In this document: positions 15,201-23,468 of the stretch, piece after piece
Numbering within the stretch: position 1 is the stretch's first letter
Layout of the letters: each line of letters starts with the position of its first letter
Assembly: GCA_035620975.1 (NCBI GenBank)
Contig: DASPFV010000133.1
Coordinates: 1-46,724, forward strand
Length of the DNA stretch: 46,724 nucleotides
Reading direction: 5' to 3'
Source: DASPFV01 sp035620975
GTDB lineage: Bacteria; Acidobacteriota; Vicinamibacteria; Vicinamibacterales; 2-12-FULL-66-21
Position numbers and translations under genes: made by a program
Notes under the pieces: generated by a model
Seen by the model: the letters and a program-made list of their open reading frames with translations, nothing else
Told to the model about the DNA's origin: nothing
Database searches by the model: none

Positions 15201-16622
15201 ATGGCGGTCCCGGTTCTCGTGCTGATCGTTCTGATCGGAACGGCCACCCAGGCCGACTGGCGGAGGTTCCGCGGCCCGAACGGTTCCGGCGTCGGTACAG
15301 CGAGCAGTCTTCCAGCCGAGTTCGGGCCGGCCACGAACCTGTACTGGAAGGCCGAGGTGCCGTTCGGTCGATCCTCTCCTGTCATCGCAGGCAATCGAAT
15401 CTTTCTGACTGCCAGTGAAGGCGACAAGCTGATCACCATGTGTTTCGACAGATCGAGCGGGAAGCTCCTGTGGCGGCGCGAAGCCACCCGCGCGCGGCAG
15501 ATGTCGATCTACAAGGGCAATGATCCAGCCTCCCCCACGCCCGTGAGCGACGGGACGAATGTCTACGTGTTCTTCGCGGAGCTCGGGTTGATTTCCTACG
15601 GGCCTGACGGCCGCGAGCGGTGGCGGCTGCCCCTGGGCCCGTTCAACACCTTCTATGGGATCGGAGCTTCGCCCGTGTTCGAGTCCGGCACGCTCGTGAT
15701 GGTCTGTGACCAGCGGACAGACTCACATGTGCTCGCGGTGGATGCGCGGGACGGAACGGTGCGATGGAAGAGCGATCGCTCGAGCACCGTGGAAGGGTAC
15801 GCCACGCCAGTGATCTACTCGCCTGCAGTCGGAGAGCCGCAGGTGCTCGTGCTGGGATCCCACACGCTGGAAGCCTATGCTCTGAATACCGGCAGGCGTC
15901 TCTGGTGGGTGGGGCAGCTGGGATACGCACCAAAAGGCGTTCCGGTCATTGGCCGTGACATGGTGTATGTGAGTGCGCCCGGTGGTGACGAGCCGGCCTA
16001 TCCGCCGTTCGATGAGGGGCTCAAGCAGTACGATGCCAATGGCGACCGTCGGATTCAGTACGAGGAGCTCCGATCGGAGCCGGGCATTCAGGAGCATTTC
16101 GGGTGGATGGATTCGAATGGGGATGGCGCGATCGATCGCGCCGAGTACGACCCGATTCGCAATGCCAGCGCCGTCGGCCATGGGCTGGCGGCGATCCGGC
16201 TTGGAGGCACGGGCAATCTGACGGCGACGAACATCGCCTGGAGGGTGAAGAAGGCCTACCCCAACGTGCCGGCGCCGTTGCTCTATGACGGCGTGCTGTA
16301 CGTGGTCAGGACCGGCGGCATCATCACCTCGCTGCATCCGCAGTCCGGGGAGGTACTCAAGACAGGGAGGAGCGAGTCGGCCATCGAGGAGTACTTCTCG
16401 TCCCCTGTGGCAGCGGACGGCAAGGTCTTCCTGGTCAGCGAGAGCGGGAAGGTGACGGTCCTGAAATCCGGAGAACAGTGGGAGATCGTCGCGGTCAACG
16501 ACCTCGCGGAAGAAGTCTGGGCGACGCCTGCGATCGCGGAAGATGCCATCTACATCAGAACGCGAAGTGCCCTGTACGCATTTCGCGCCGACCAGGCGGG
16601 GCGCCTCGCGGGATCCCATTGA
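15201..16622 (+). CDS. Exported PQQ-like beta-propeller protein with an EF-hand pair
   Basis: A 473-residue protein with a short signal peptide (VPVLVLIVLIGTATQA), then DWRRFRGPNGSG, the usual opening of Acidobacteria and Planctomycetes PQQ-like propeller proteins. Blades repeat patterns such as SSPVIAGNRIFLTA, GKLLWRREA, ATPVIYSP and LYAFRAD. Between blades, at about 277-316, are two EF-hand loops: YDANGDRRIQYEE and MDSNGDGAIDRAEYD, the second with a near-canonical DxNxDG pattern, suggesting calcium binding. No quinoprotein catalytic residues are recognised, so a binding or scaffolding role in the periplasm is more likely than dehydrogenase activity. It lies about 110 bases after the deacylase and may belong to its unit. 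Confidence 0.8.
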   Translation: MAVPVLVLIVLIGTATQADWRRFRGPNGSGVGTASSLPAEFGPATNLYWKAEVPFGRSSPVIAGNRIFLTASEGDKLITMCFDRSSGKLLWRREATRARQMSIYKGNDPASPTPVSDGTNVYVFFAELGLISYGPDGRERWRLPLGPFNTFYGIGASPVFESGTLVMVCDQRTDSHVLAVDARDGTVRWKSDRSSTVEGYATPVIYSPAVGEPQVLVLGSHTLEAYALNTGRRLWWVGQLGYAPKGVPVIGRDMVYVSAPGGDEPAYPPFDEGLKQYDANGDRRIQYEELRSEPGIQEHFGWMDSNGDGAIDRAEYDPIRNASAVGHGLAAIRLGGTGNLTATNIAWRVKKAYPNVPAPLLYDGVLYVVRTGGIITSLHPQSGEVLKTGRSESAIEEYFSSPVAADGKVFLVSESGKVTVLKSGEQWEIVAVNDLAEEVWATPAIAEDAIYIRTRSALYAFRADQAGRLAGSH

Positions 16623-16719
16623 AGTAGCGCATGCTCCGGGCAGCGACGTCGTCCTGCACTGGCGAGCCCGGGCAGACGCGGGCGTGAAAAAACGGGACTT
16701 CCGCCTCGCGGTCTGGGAC

Positions 16720-16745
16720 CCGCGCTGGGTCCAAACCCAGCGCGG
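16720..16745. terminator. Perfect 11-bp GC-rich hairpin, candidate bidirectional terminator
   Basis: CCGCGCTGGGT (16720-16730) pairs perfectly with ACCCAGCGCGG (16735-16745) around CCAA. It lies between the converging propeller and TonB-receptor genes. There is no adjacent T-run, so strict intrinsic termination is unproven. A run of six A at 16687-16692 lies upstream. Confidence 0.5.
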
Positions 16746-16839
16746 CCGTCACGCTTCAGGCGCGCCTTGCTCGCCCCATGTCACGCGCCGCTCGCGGTGC
16801 CTGAGCATACCGCTTTCCGGGCCGAGTCTGACAAAGCAG

Positions 16840-16888
16840 CGCTATGCGGCTGTGCGCAAAGAGTGTGCGCGTTGCGAGCCGCATAGCG
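16840..16888. repeat. 12-bp inverted repeat in a convergent gap
   Basis: CGCTATGCGGCT (16840-16851) and AGCCGCATAGCG (16877-16888) are exact reverse complements. The 25-base loop contains a smaller GTGCGC repeat. With the hairpin at 16720 it occupies the 300-base gap 16623-16923, where I see no gene. It could be a second terminator or a protein-binding site. Confidence 0.5.
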
Positions 16889-16923
16889 GTCCACGACCAG
16901 CCGCTACTTCCGACGGCGGCCTG

Positions 16924-19900
16924 CTACCACCCCAGGCGAACGCCGAACCGGACCTGACGCTCGCTGCCATCCTGTGTGCCAGTGACGACCGCGTAGCCGT
17001 TCAGGTTGTTCACCGTGCCGTCGGGATTCAGACGCAGATTGGATACGTTGCCGCCCGGATTGGAGAACCTGGGCGTGTTGGTCACGTTGAATGCCTCGAC
17101 GCGCAGTTGCAGGTTCATCCGCCCCGCCAGCGCCACTTGCCGGAAGATGCCGAGGTCCCACGATTTCACGCCGGGGCCGCGCAGCACGTTGAAGGGTGCC
17201 GTGCCGAAACGGGCCTCGGTGACGGGCACGAACGCCAGCGGGTCGAAGTACGGACTGGTGGGCCCGATGCCGCCCAGGATTTCGACCTCGGACTTCACCT
17301 GGTCGGCGCGCTGGTCGTTCTCGGGCGCGTTGAGCGACGTCCCCGAGGCCGTCACGCTGAACGGCGTGCCGCTGTAGAAGCTCAGGATGCTGTTGACCTG
17401 CCAGCCGCCGACGACGTGCGAGAGCACGCCGCCATCCGACAGCCATCGCCGCCCGGGCCCGAAGGGCAACTCGACGATGGTGCTGATATTGAGGTTGTGG
17501 GTGCGGTCGAAATCGCTCAGCGATTCGTTCAGGTCGTAGTACTCCGGGATGTTGATCCGCAGGGCGCCGTCGCTGTTGGCGTTGCCGGCAATCCCGGTCG
17601 ATTTGGACAGCGTGTAGCTGACCGCGATCTGGAAACCGTTGGCGAAGCGCCGGTCGAGCCGGCTCTGCAGCGCGTCGTACTGGCTGTCGCCAATGGGTGC
17701 AATCAGCCGGGTCTGACCGGTGCGCCCGAACTTCTGGTTCAGCTGCCGTCCCGCCTGACCACCGCCAATCGGCGACCAGTTCAATTCGCGGAAGCCGAGC
17801 TGATCGATCTGGCGCGTGCCGATATACGCGGCCTCCCCCACGAATCCCCAGCGAAGCTCCTTCTGGAGCGCCACGTTCCACGACTGGATATAGCCACGCT
17901 CGAACTTGTCATCGAGGGTGAAGACCGTAATCGGGCTCGGTACCTCGATGAGGCCGGTCCCCAGGTCGGGGTCGGGAATCAACGGGATGCCGTCGCTGGT
18001 CCGGCTGACGAACGCCAGCGAGTTCGGTGCATTGAGCAGCAGGTTCAGCACGGCGGGGTGATTCGTGCGGAGCGGCCTTGCGAGCGAGTAGGGATCGTTC
18101 GTAATGCCGAAACCTGCCCGGAGCACCATGCCTTCCGTCGGGCGGAAGGTCACCCCGACCCGGGGCGCAAACATGGTCTTGCTGACCTCGACGCCCAGAT
18201 CCTCCGGCACGCTTCCAACGCCGCCGATCATCATCAAGTTGGTGTCGACGTCGTAGCGTTCGAGCCCGCGGTGCGCGCGCGTGGGCACCGGGAAGTACTC
18301 CCATCGCGTCCCGTACGAGATCGTCATCCTCGACGACGCCTGCCACTGGTCGCGGATGTACAGGCTGTACTGCCAGTTGCGGGTGGTGTAGGGCTCCACC
18401 AGTTTCAACCGGCCGATGCGGTTCGGCACGCCGAGCAGGAACGACGCGAACGCGTTGTAGAGGTTGCCGCTCGGTCCTCCCAGGATCTGCGTCGGCCCTG
18501 CCTGATATCGGAACCCCCCACGGGCTCCGACGCTGTCGCCGCCGCTGATCTCAGGCTGCGTGTGGTTGAGCGCCTGATAGTAGATGTCGGTGCCGAACCT
18601 GATGTTGTGGCGGCCCTTCATCCAGTTGACGTTGATCACGGTCTGGTACTGATCGTCGCTCCGGTAGTACGGCATGAACGTGTCGGTCGTTCCGATGTCG
18701 GCATACGTGTCAAGATCGAAGAGCGGCGTTCCGCCTTCGTACGCGTTCGGCCCGTTGGTACCTGGAAGGCCGAGCCAGTCCAGTCCCTTGTTCTCGGCAA
18801 TATCCGATTGCGCGACGCCGGTGTTCATCCGCACGAAACCCACGTGCGCGTCCAGCAGGAGCGTTGGCGAGATGGTGTAGGTGGCACCCGCCGAGACGTT
18901 GTAGGTGTTACCCTCGCCCGTGCCGGGATTGCTGCTGCCGAGGGGCTGCCCCTGCAGCTCCCTGCCGAAGTTCGTTCCATTCTCGGTGAAGAAATCGAGC
19001 ACGCTGAACCGGCCGAAGACATTGATGTTGTCCGAGGCGTTCCAGTTCACCTTGGTGTCGAGGGTCGAACGGTTCAGGACGAACGGGGCCTGCACGAAGT
19101 AGTTGTTCGTTTCCGGAATGGTGCCATCCGGGTTGGTCAGGTTCGGCAGCGGCATCAGCGCCAGCAGCCGTTGCGCCGTCGGATCCAGACGCTCGGCCGG
19201 AATCATGTTGTTGGGAAACGCAATCCGGCCCGACCCGTTCGGACTGCCCGTGAACGGGTCGTAGATTGGCGTGGACGACGCGCGCAGGTCGCCGCGCCGT
19301 ACGGCCTCGGTCGGCACCGAAATCGTTCGCGTCAGCGACTGCTTGTCGCGCGTACCCTCGTAGCTCCCGAAGAAAAAGAGCTTGTTGCGGGAGAGCGGTC
19401 CACCCAGCGTGCCGCCGTACTGGTTGTAGCTCCAGTCACCCTTCGGCGTCCCGGCCGGCGCGAAATAGTTCCGGGTCCGCAGGTTCTCGTTCGTGTAGTA
19501 CTCGAACGCCGATCCACGGAGGTTGTTGGTGCCGCTTCTGATCTGCACGTTGATGGCCGAGCCGCCCGCCAGCCCCTGCTCGGCGTCGAAGCTGCTCGTC
19601 ACGACGTTGACGGTTTCGAGCGATTCGAGCGCCGGGACATAGGCCGCCACGTGCGGCAGCCAGATGTTGGTGGTACTCACGCCATCGATCCGGATGTTGT
19701 TCGCGCTGCGGCTCGCGCCGTTGACGTTGAACACCAGCGCGCGCGACGGATTCGACGGCACCGAGTGGGCTTCGGCGGGAGGCGTGAACCCCGGCAGCAC
19801 CCGGAACAGGTACTGGTAGTTGCGGTTGATGGAGACCGGGAGGTTCACCAGTTCGCGGGCCTTCAGTTCCGCCCGCACCTCCGCCCGCTCGGTCTGCAGG

Positions 19901-20289
19901 ATGGGACTCTCGGCGGAGACCGTCACGGTCTCGGTGAGCTGGCCGACCTGAAGCGGCGCATCCACGCGCGTCACGCTGTTCAGCGTCACGGCGACGTCGC
20001 GCCGCTCGAACGTCCGAAAACCGTCGACCTTGATGGTGACGGTGTAGGTTCCCGAGGGAACGGCGGTGAAGTGATAGGCGCCGGCGACATCGGTCACGGC
20101 TTCCCGTGCAACCCCGGTCTCGTTGTGCGTGATGGTGACGGTCGCGCCAGGTACTGCACCGCGGGTCTCGTCGGTGACATTCCCGACTATCGACCCGTAC
20201 AACACCTGGGCGGCAATCGCGGAGGGGAGTCCGATGAGCGAGATCAGGGTTCCGACGACGGTACGACGCCGCGCATGCACGCTGTTCAT
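16924..20289 (-). CDS. TonB-dependent receptor with carboxypeptidase-regulatory domain (Oar-like)
   Basis: An 1121-residue outer-membrane receptor. Residues 1-27 are a signal peptide; about 30-110 are a carboxypeptidase-regulatory domain (YGSIVGNVTDETRGAVPGATVTI); about 120-230 a plug domain (ELVNLPVSINRNYQYLFRVLPG; NNIRIDGVSTTNIWLP); the rest is a beta-barrel ending VRFGVRLGW with a terminal aromatic residue, as in outer-membrane barrels. It should import or sense a large ligand, using TonB energy; the ligand is not evident. A GGAG-type Shine-Dalgarno (GGGAGGAG) precedes the ATG and a sigma-70-like promoter lies about 120 bases upstream. No SusD-like partner is adjacent. Confidence 0.9.
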   Translation of the reverse strand: MNSVHARRRTVVGTLISLIGLPSAIAAQVLYGSIVGNVTDETRGAVPGATVTITHNETGVAREAVTDVAGAYHFTAVPSGTYTVTIKVDGFRTFERRDVAVTLNSVTRVDAPLQVGQLTETVTVSAESPILQTERAEVRAELKARELVNLPVSINRNYQYLFRVLPGFTPPAEAHSVPSNPSRALVFNVNGASRSANNIRIDGVSTTNIWLPHVAAYVPALESLETVNVVTSSFDAEQGLAGGSAINVQIRSGTNNLRGSAFEYYTNENLRTRNYFAPAGTPKGDWSYNQYGGTLGGPLSRNKLFFFGSYEGTRDKQSLTRTISVPTEAVRRGDLRASSTPIYDPFTGSPNGSGRIAFPNNMIPAERLDPTAQRLLALMPLPNLTNPDGTIPETNNYFVQAPFVLNRSTLDTKVNWNASDNINVFGRFSVLDFFTENGTNFGRELQGQPLGSSNPGTGEGNTYNVSAGATYTISPTLLLDAHVGFVRMNTGVAQSDIAENKGLDWLGLPGTNGPNAYEGGTPLFDLDTYADIGTTDTFMPYYRSDDQYQTVINVNWMKGRHNIRFGTDIYYQALNHTQPEISGGDSVGARGGFRYQAGPTQILGGPSGNLYNAFASFLLGVPNRIGRLKLVEPYTTRNWQYSLYIRDQWQASSRMTISYGTRWEYFPVPTRAHRGLERYDVDTNLMMIGGVGSVPEDLGVEVSKTMFAPRVGVTFRPTEGMVLRAGFGITNDPYSLARPLRTNHPAVLNLLLNAPNSLAFVSRTSDGIPLIPDPDLGTGLIEVPSPITVFTLDDKFERGYIQSWNVALQKELRWGFVGEAAYIGTRQIDQLGFRELNWSPIGGGQAGRQLNQKFGRTGQTRLIAPIGDSQYDALQSRLDRRFANGFQIAVSYTLSKSTGIAGNANSDGALRINIPEYYDLNESLSDFDRTHNLNISTIVELPFGPGRRWLSDGGVLSHVVGGWQVNSILSFYSGTPFSVTASGTSLNAPENDQRADQVKSEVEILGGIGPTSPYFDPLAFVPVTEARFGTAPFNVLRGPGVKSWDLGIFRQVALAGRMNLQLRVEAFNVTNTPRFSNPGGNVSNLRLNPDGTVNNLNGYAVVTGTQDGSERQVRFGVRLGW

Positions 20290-20408
20290 GGCGGTCTCCT
20301 CCCGAGCAGGCCGAAACGTCGAGCGAACACGCCCTCGAGGGAGCTGCGTCGAATCAGGCTACCCACGCACTCGACCGCGTGGCCACGCGCGCTCTCGATG
20401 GGCGCCCA

Positions 20409-20438
20409 ACGGTATGGAAAGCCGCAGGGAGCTGTCAA
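20409..20438 (-). promoter_or_regulatory. Sigma-70-like promoter for the TonB receptor
   Basis: On the minus strand TTGACA (20438-20433) is followed after 18 bases by TACCGT (20414-20409). The predicted start, near 20402, gives a leader of about 110 bases before the receptor ATG. This is the best -35/-10 pair I find in the window. Confidence 0.5.
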
Positions 20439-20531
20439 GGTTCTGTGGGAGGTCGCTCGAAACGGCCGTCAGAGGTCCGGATACGCGCGGAACAGGCCTC
20501 CAGTATCCTGGCGGAATGGCTCCTGGTCGCG

Positions 20532-20999
20532 TCACCGCGGGCTTCTGTGCCCCGCGAGGAACTCCGCCGGGGTCTCGACGCGCAAGCCGTGTCGCAGCGC
20601 CGCCATGAAATGCCGGCGGTTGTCGGTGACCACCACGGTGGCGCCCGCTGCGCGCGCGACCTCGGCGATATGGGCGTCGTACACCCGCCCGCCGGCGGCC
20701 TGATCGCGGACGGCAGCCCGCAGGAAGGTTCGGCGCTCGCCAGGAGGCAGGTCATGCACCGCAAGACGCGCGAACACCTCTTCCTCGAGCAGCCGGCACG
20801 CGTCGGCGGGCGCGAGTCGGTACTCGGGCGGGAGGCGCGTCGCGACCGAGTAGAACTCCAGGCAGCAGTGCCACGCCGTGGCCGGCGTTGTGATCGTCTT
20901 TTCGGCGACGGCGTGCATGATGGATTGCGCCGACGCGCTCTGCGGCCCAAAGTCGATGAGCCCGGCGAGCAGCACGCTCGTGTCGAGAAAGATCGTCAT
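20532..20999 (-). CDS. vapC: PIN-domain ribonuclease toxin (VapC type)
   Basis: A 155-residue PIN-domain protein, the toxin of a VapBC-type pair that cuts RNA in a Mg2+-dependent way. The acidic active-site set is visible: Asp6 (IFLDTS), Glu48 (CLEFYS), Asp108 (RVYDAHIAE) and Asp126 (VVVTDN). Its ATG at 20999 overlaps the antitoxin TGA as ATGA, so translation is probably coupled; a GTG at 21005 is a less likely start. It is somewhat longer than minimal VapC proteins. The gene symbol reflects the family, not a proven orthologue. Confidence 0.85.
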   Translation of the reverse strand: MTIFLDTSVLLAGLIDFGPQSASAQSIMHAVAEKTITTPATAWHCCLEFYSVATRLPPEYRLAPADACRLLEEEVFARLAVHDLPPGERRTFLRAAVRDQAAGGRVYDAHIAEVARAAGATVVVTDNRRHFMAALRHGLRVETPAEFLAGHRSPR

Positions 21000-21250
21000 G
21001 GCCACCGGTTGCGCTCGTCCTCGATGAGGGCCGCCACATCCACCGCCGGACGCGTCCCCGCGGCCGCGCTCGGTCTGGCGACGGTGCGCCGGCCCACCTT
21101 CACGAGCCGGGGCCCCTGCGCCACCCGCTCGAGGCGGACGCCGAAATCGTCCACCGTGACTTCCAGCTCGGTGCCGGCCCGCAGCCCGGCGCGCTCGCGG
21201 ATGACCGAGGGGATTACCACCCGACCTGCCTTATCGATGGTTGTCCGCAT
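20996..21250 (-). CDS. vapB: AbrB/SpoVT-type antitoxin (VapB type)
   Basis: An 84-residue protein whose N-terminal half is a swapped-hairpin AbrB DNA-binding domain (TTIDKAGRVVIPSVIRERAGLRAGTELEV). The C-terminal half, including VDVAALIEDERNRW, probably forms the tail that binds and neutralises the toxin. It precedes the toxin gene, with a four-base overlap. Such antitoxins usually repress their own promoter together with the toxin, so the region just upstream, which includes CCATGCCATCTGG, is a candidate operator. Confidence 0.85.
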   Translation of the reverse strand: MRTTIDKAGRVVIPSVIRERAGLRAGTELEVTVDDFGVRLERVAQGPRLVKVGRRTVARPSAAAGTRPAVDVAALIEDERNRWP

Positions 21251-21256
21251 GGCAAG

Positions 21257-21262
21257 AGTCTA
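21257..21262 (-). promoter_or_regulatory. Leaderless-type -10 box (TAGACT) of the toxin-antitoxin pair
   Basis: Minus-strand TAGACT (21262-21257) ends six bases before the antitoxin ATG at 21250. The same hexamer lies nine bases before the DinB-like start. It implies a leaderless or very short-leader mRNA. Confidence 0.45.
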
Positions 21263-21398
21263 CCAGATGGCATGGTGAACAACTTGCCCACCGGTGTCTC
21301 CCCCGCACTTCCCGCCGCTTGCACTCCGGGCGTATTTGTTCGGCAGCCCCTTAAGGCCCGGGCGGCTCGCGCCGATACATGACCCGGGTATCTTTCTC

Positions 21399-23468
21399 TT
21401 GAGCCATCAGCCGCCGCAGCTCGAGCGTCTCGCCCTTTCGCGGGAGCTCGGCGAGTTCCTCGTCGAACTGTCCATCGCCCTGCACAAACATGCCATGTAC
21501 CCGAGCGGCCATCCCTCGCTGGGGCCGGCGGTCGCGGGCGTGACGCGGCGGGCCGAGCGCCTCCTCGAGACACGTTCGACCTTCGCATTCGGCGTCGCGC
21601 GGCGGCAGCTCATCATCGAGGGCGTCGCCACCGATTCCGCCCAGCCCGTCCTGCGCCGGCTGGCCGAGGGGCTGCACCGGCATCATCTCGGAGCGGTCAG
21701 CTTCTCCCGCGGCCTGCAGGCCCGGGAAGTCGGGTCGGCACTGGTGGCACTGGCCAGCGACGCCGAGCGGGACGGCGCCCTCGGCCTGGCGGAGCGCCTG
21801 CCCGAATGGCCCCACATCCGCGTACACCCGCTGACCTTCGATCGGCTGGAGCTCGTCGAGGCGGCGCCGGACGTCGCGGATTCGCGCGGGGCAGACGGCG
21901 GACGGGCTGCCGAGCTGTGGATTGGGCTGGCCAGGGCGTCGATGGCCGCGTGCGAGCCGGGCGAGAGCCCGGACGCGATGGTCGACCCTGTCGTGGTGGC
22001 GAAGGCGATCGACACGCACCAGGGGGCGGCCGCCTACGACCAGGTCATCGTCGGGTACATGCTGCAGATTGCTGCCGAGCTGAAGACCGCGCCCGACGCC
22101 GAGGCCGCCGCGCTGCGGAGGCGCACGGCCAGGCTGATTGCCGCGTTGAAACCCGAGACGCTGCGCCGGCTCGTGGACATGGGAGGCGACACCGCGCAGC
22201 GCCGCGCGTTCGTGGCCGACGCGGCAGGCGGCATGGCCGTCGACGCCGTGCTCGAGATCGTCAAGGCTGCAGCCGAGGCCAGCGGCCAGACGATCTCGCA
22301 CGGGCTGGTCAGGATGCTCTCGAAACTGGCGGTGCACGCGGAAGCCGGTCAGCAGGACGTGCGGCCGCTGGCCGACAGCGCGCTGCGCGAGCAGGTCCAG
22401 CGGCTCCTGTCGGAATGGCAGCTCGCCGATCCGAACCCTGACGCCTACGGCAAGGTGCTGCAGCACCTGGCGACGACGGCACCTGCACCGACCGCCCGCG
22501 CGTCGGTCCAGCACGCGGATCACCAGGACGCGTTGCGCATCGTGCAAATGAGCCTCGAAATCGACGCCTTCGGCCCGCTCGCCGAGCGGGCGATTGACGG
22601 CCTGGTCGCCGATGGTCTGCTTCCATCGATCCTCGAGATGCTGGCCTCCCCGCCGGCAGGCTCCGGCTCCGCGGCGGAGGCGATGATGGCGCGCCTGCGC
22701 ACGCCGACCTCGATTGCGCGCCTGCTTGCCCGCAGCGCGCCCGATCTGGACAGCCTGGACCGGCTGTTCCCGGGCATCTCGCTCGAAGGCTATGCCACAG
22801 TGCTCGACGCACTCGTGAACACGGAGAACCGGTCCGTCAGACGGAAGCTGCTCGACCGCCTGGCGCGCACGGAGCTCGACGTGGGCTCGCTCGTGGCGGC
22901 GCGCCTCGACGACGAGCGCTGGTACGTTCAGCGGAACATGCTCGTGCTGCTCCAGCGGCTGGGTCGTCTTCCGGCCTCCTTTTCGCCCGGGCCGTGGACC
23001 CGACACCGGGACGCGCGGGTGCGCTACGAAGCGATTCAGCTGCAGCTCTCGTTGCCAGTCGAACGCGCGCTGGCGCTCCAGACGGCCCTGGATGACTCCG
23101 ACAGCCGCGTGTTGCGGCTCGGTCTGACGCACCTCCAGCAGGGATGCCTTGCTTCCCTGGTGCCGCGGGTCATCGCAGCGGCGCTCAATCCGGGTCTTGC
23201 CGAGGAGGTGCGGGTGCTGGCGGTCCGGGCACTCGAGGCATCACGCGATCGCCGGGCGCTCGAGCCGCTGCTGCGGTTCGTGGACGGCGGCCGCAGCTTC
23301 CGGGGCCGGCCCAGGCTCGCGCCGCGCACCCCCCTGTCCCTGGCCGCGTTGCGCGCCCTGGCGACGGGGTGGCCGCGGGATCCCCGGGCCGGGATGATGC
23401 TCGAGCTTGCAGCCGGGTCGTCGGATCCGGAAATCCGCGACGCGGCCGCACGCGTGGTGGCGTCATGA
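21399..23468 (+). CDS. HEAT-repeat protein sharing an N-terminal domain with the next gene
   Basis: About 689 residues, no named family recognised. The first 130 residues (FLVELSIALHKHAMYPSGHPS onward) match the opening of the downstream HD-GYP protein in pattern and order, notably YPSGHPS against YPTGHPS. The middle is helical and acidic. The last 200 residues look like HEAT or armadillo repeats (ARLDDERWYVQRNMLVLLQRLG; DARVRYEAIQL; EVRVLAVRALEASRDRRALEPLL). It has no signal or membrane segment, so it is probably a cytoplasmic scaffold. I start at the TTG at 21399, as sequence before it has poorer codon character; a GTG at 21294 is possible. Its TGA overlaps the next ATG by four bases, so the two proteins are probably made together. 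Confidence 0.6.
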   Translation: MSHQPPQLERLALSRELGEFLVELSIALHKHAMYPSGHPSLGPAVAGVTRRAERLLETRSTFAFGVARRQLIIEGVATDSAQPVLRRLAEGLHRHHLGAVSFSRGLQAREVGSALVALASDAERDGALGLAERLPEWPHIRVHPLTFDRLELVEAAPDVADSRGADGGRAAELWIGLARASMAACEPGESPDAMVDPVVVAKAIDTHQGAAAYDQVIVGYMLQIAAELKTAPDAEAAALRRRTARLIAALKPETLRRLVDMGGDTAQRRAFVADAAGGMAVDAVLEIVKAAAEASGQTISHGLVRMLSKLAVHAEAGQQDVRPLADSALREQVQRLLSEWQLADPNPDAYGKVLQHLATTAPAPTARASVQHADHQDALRIVQMSLEIDAFGPLAERAIDGLVADGLLPSILEMLASPPAGSGSAAEAMMARLRTPTSIARLLARSAPDLDSLDRLFPGISLEGYATVLDALVNTENRSVRRKLLDRLARTELDVGSLVAARLDDERWYVQRNMLVLLQRLGRLPASFSPGPWTRHRDARVRYEAIQLQLSLPVERALALQTALDDSDSRVLRLGLTHLQQGCLASLVPRVIAAALNPGLAEEVRVLAVRALEASRDRRALEPLLRFVDGGRSFRGRPRLAPRTPLSLAALRALATGWPRDPRAGMMLELAAGSSDPEIRDAAARVVAS

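Noticed and set aside
16543..20703. Very long open frame on the plus strand opposite the TonB receptor
   Set aside because: It is an antisense shadow caused by high GC. The receptor on the minus strand has a signal peptide, domains and a promoter; the plus frame has no recognisable motif.
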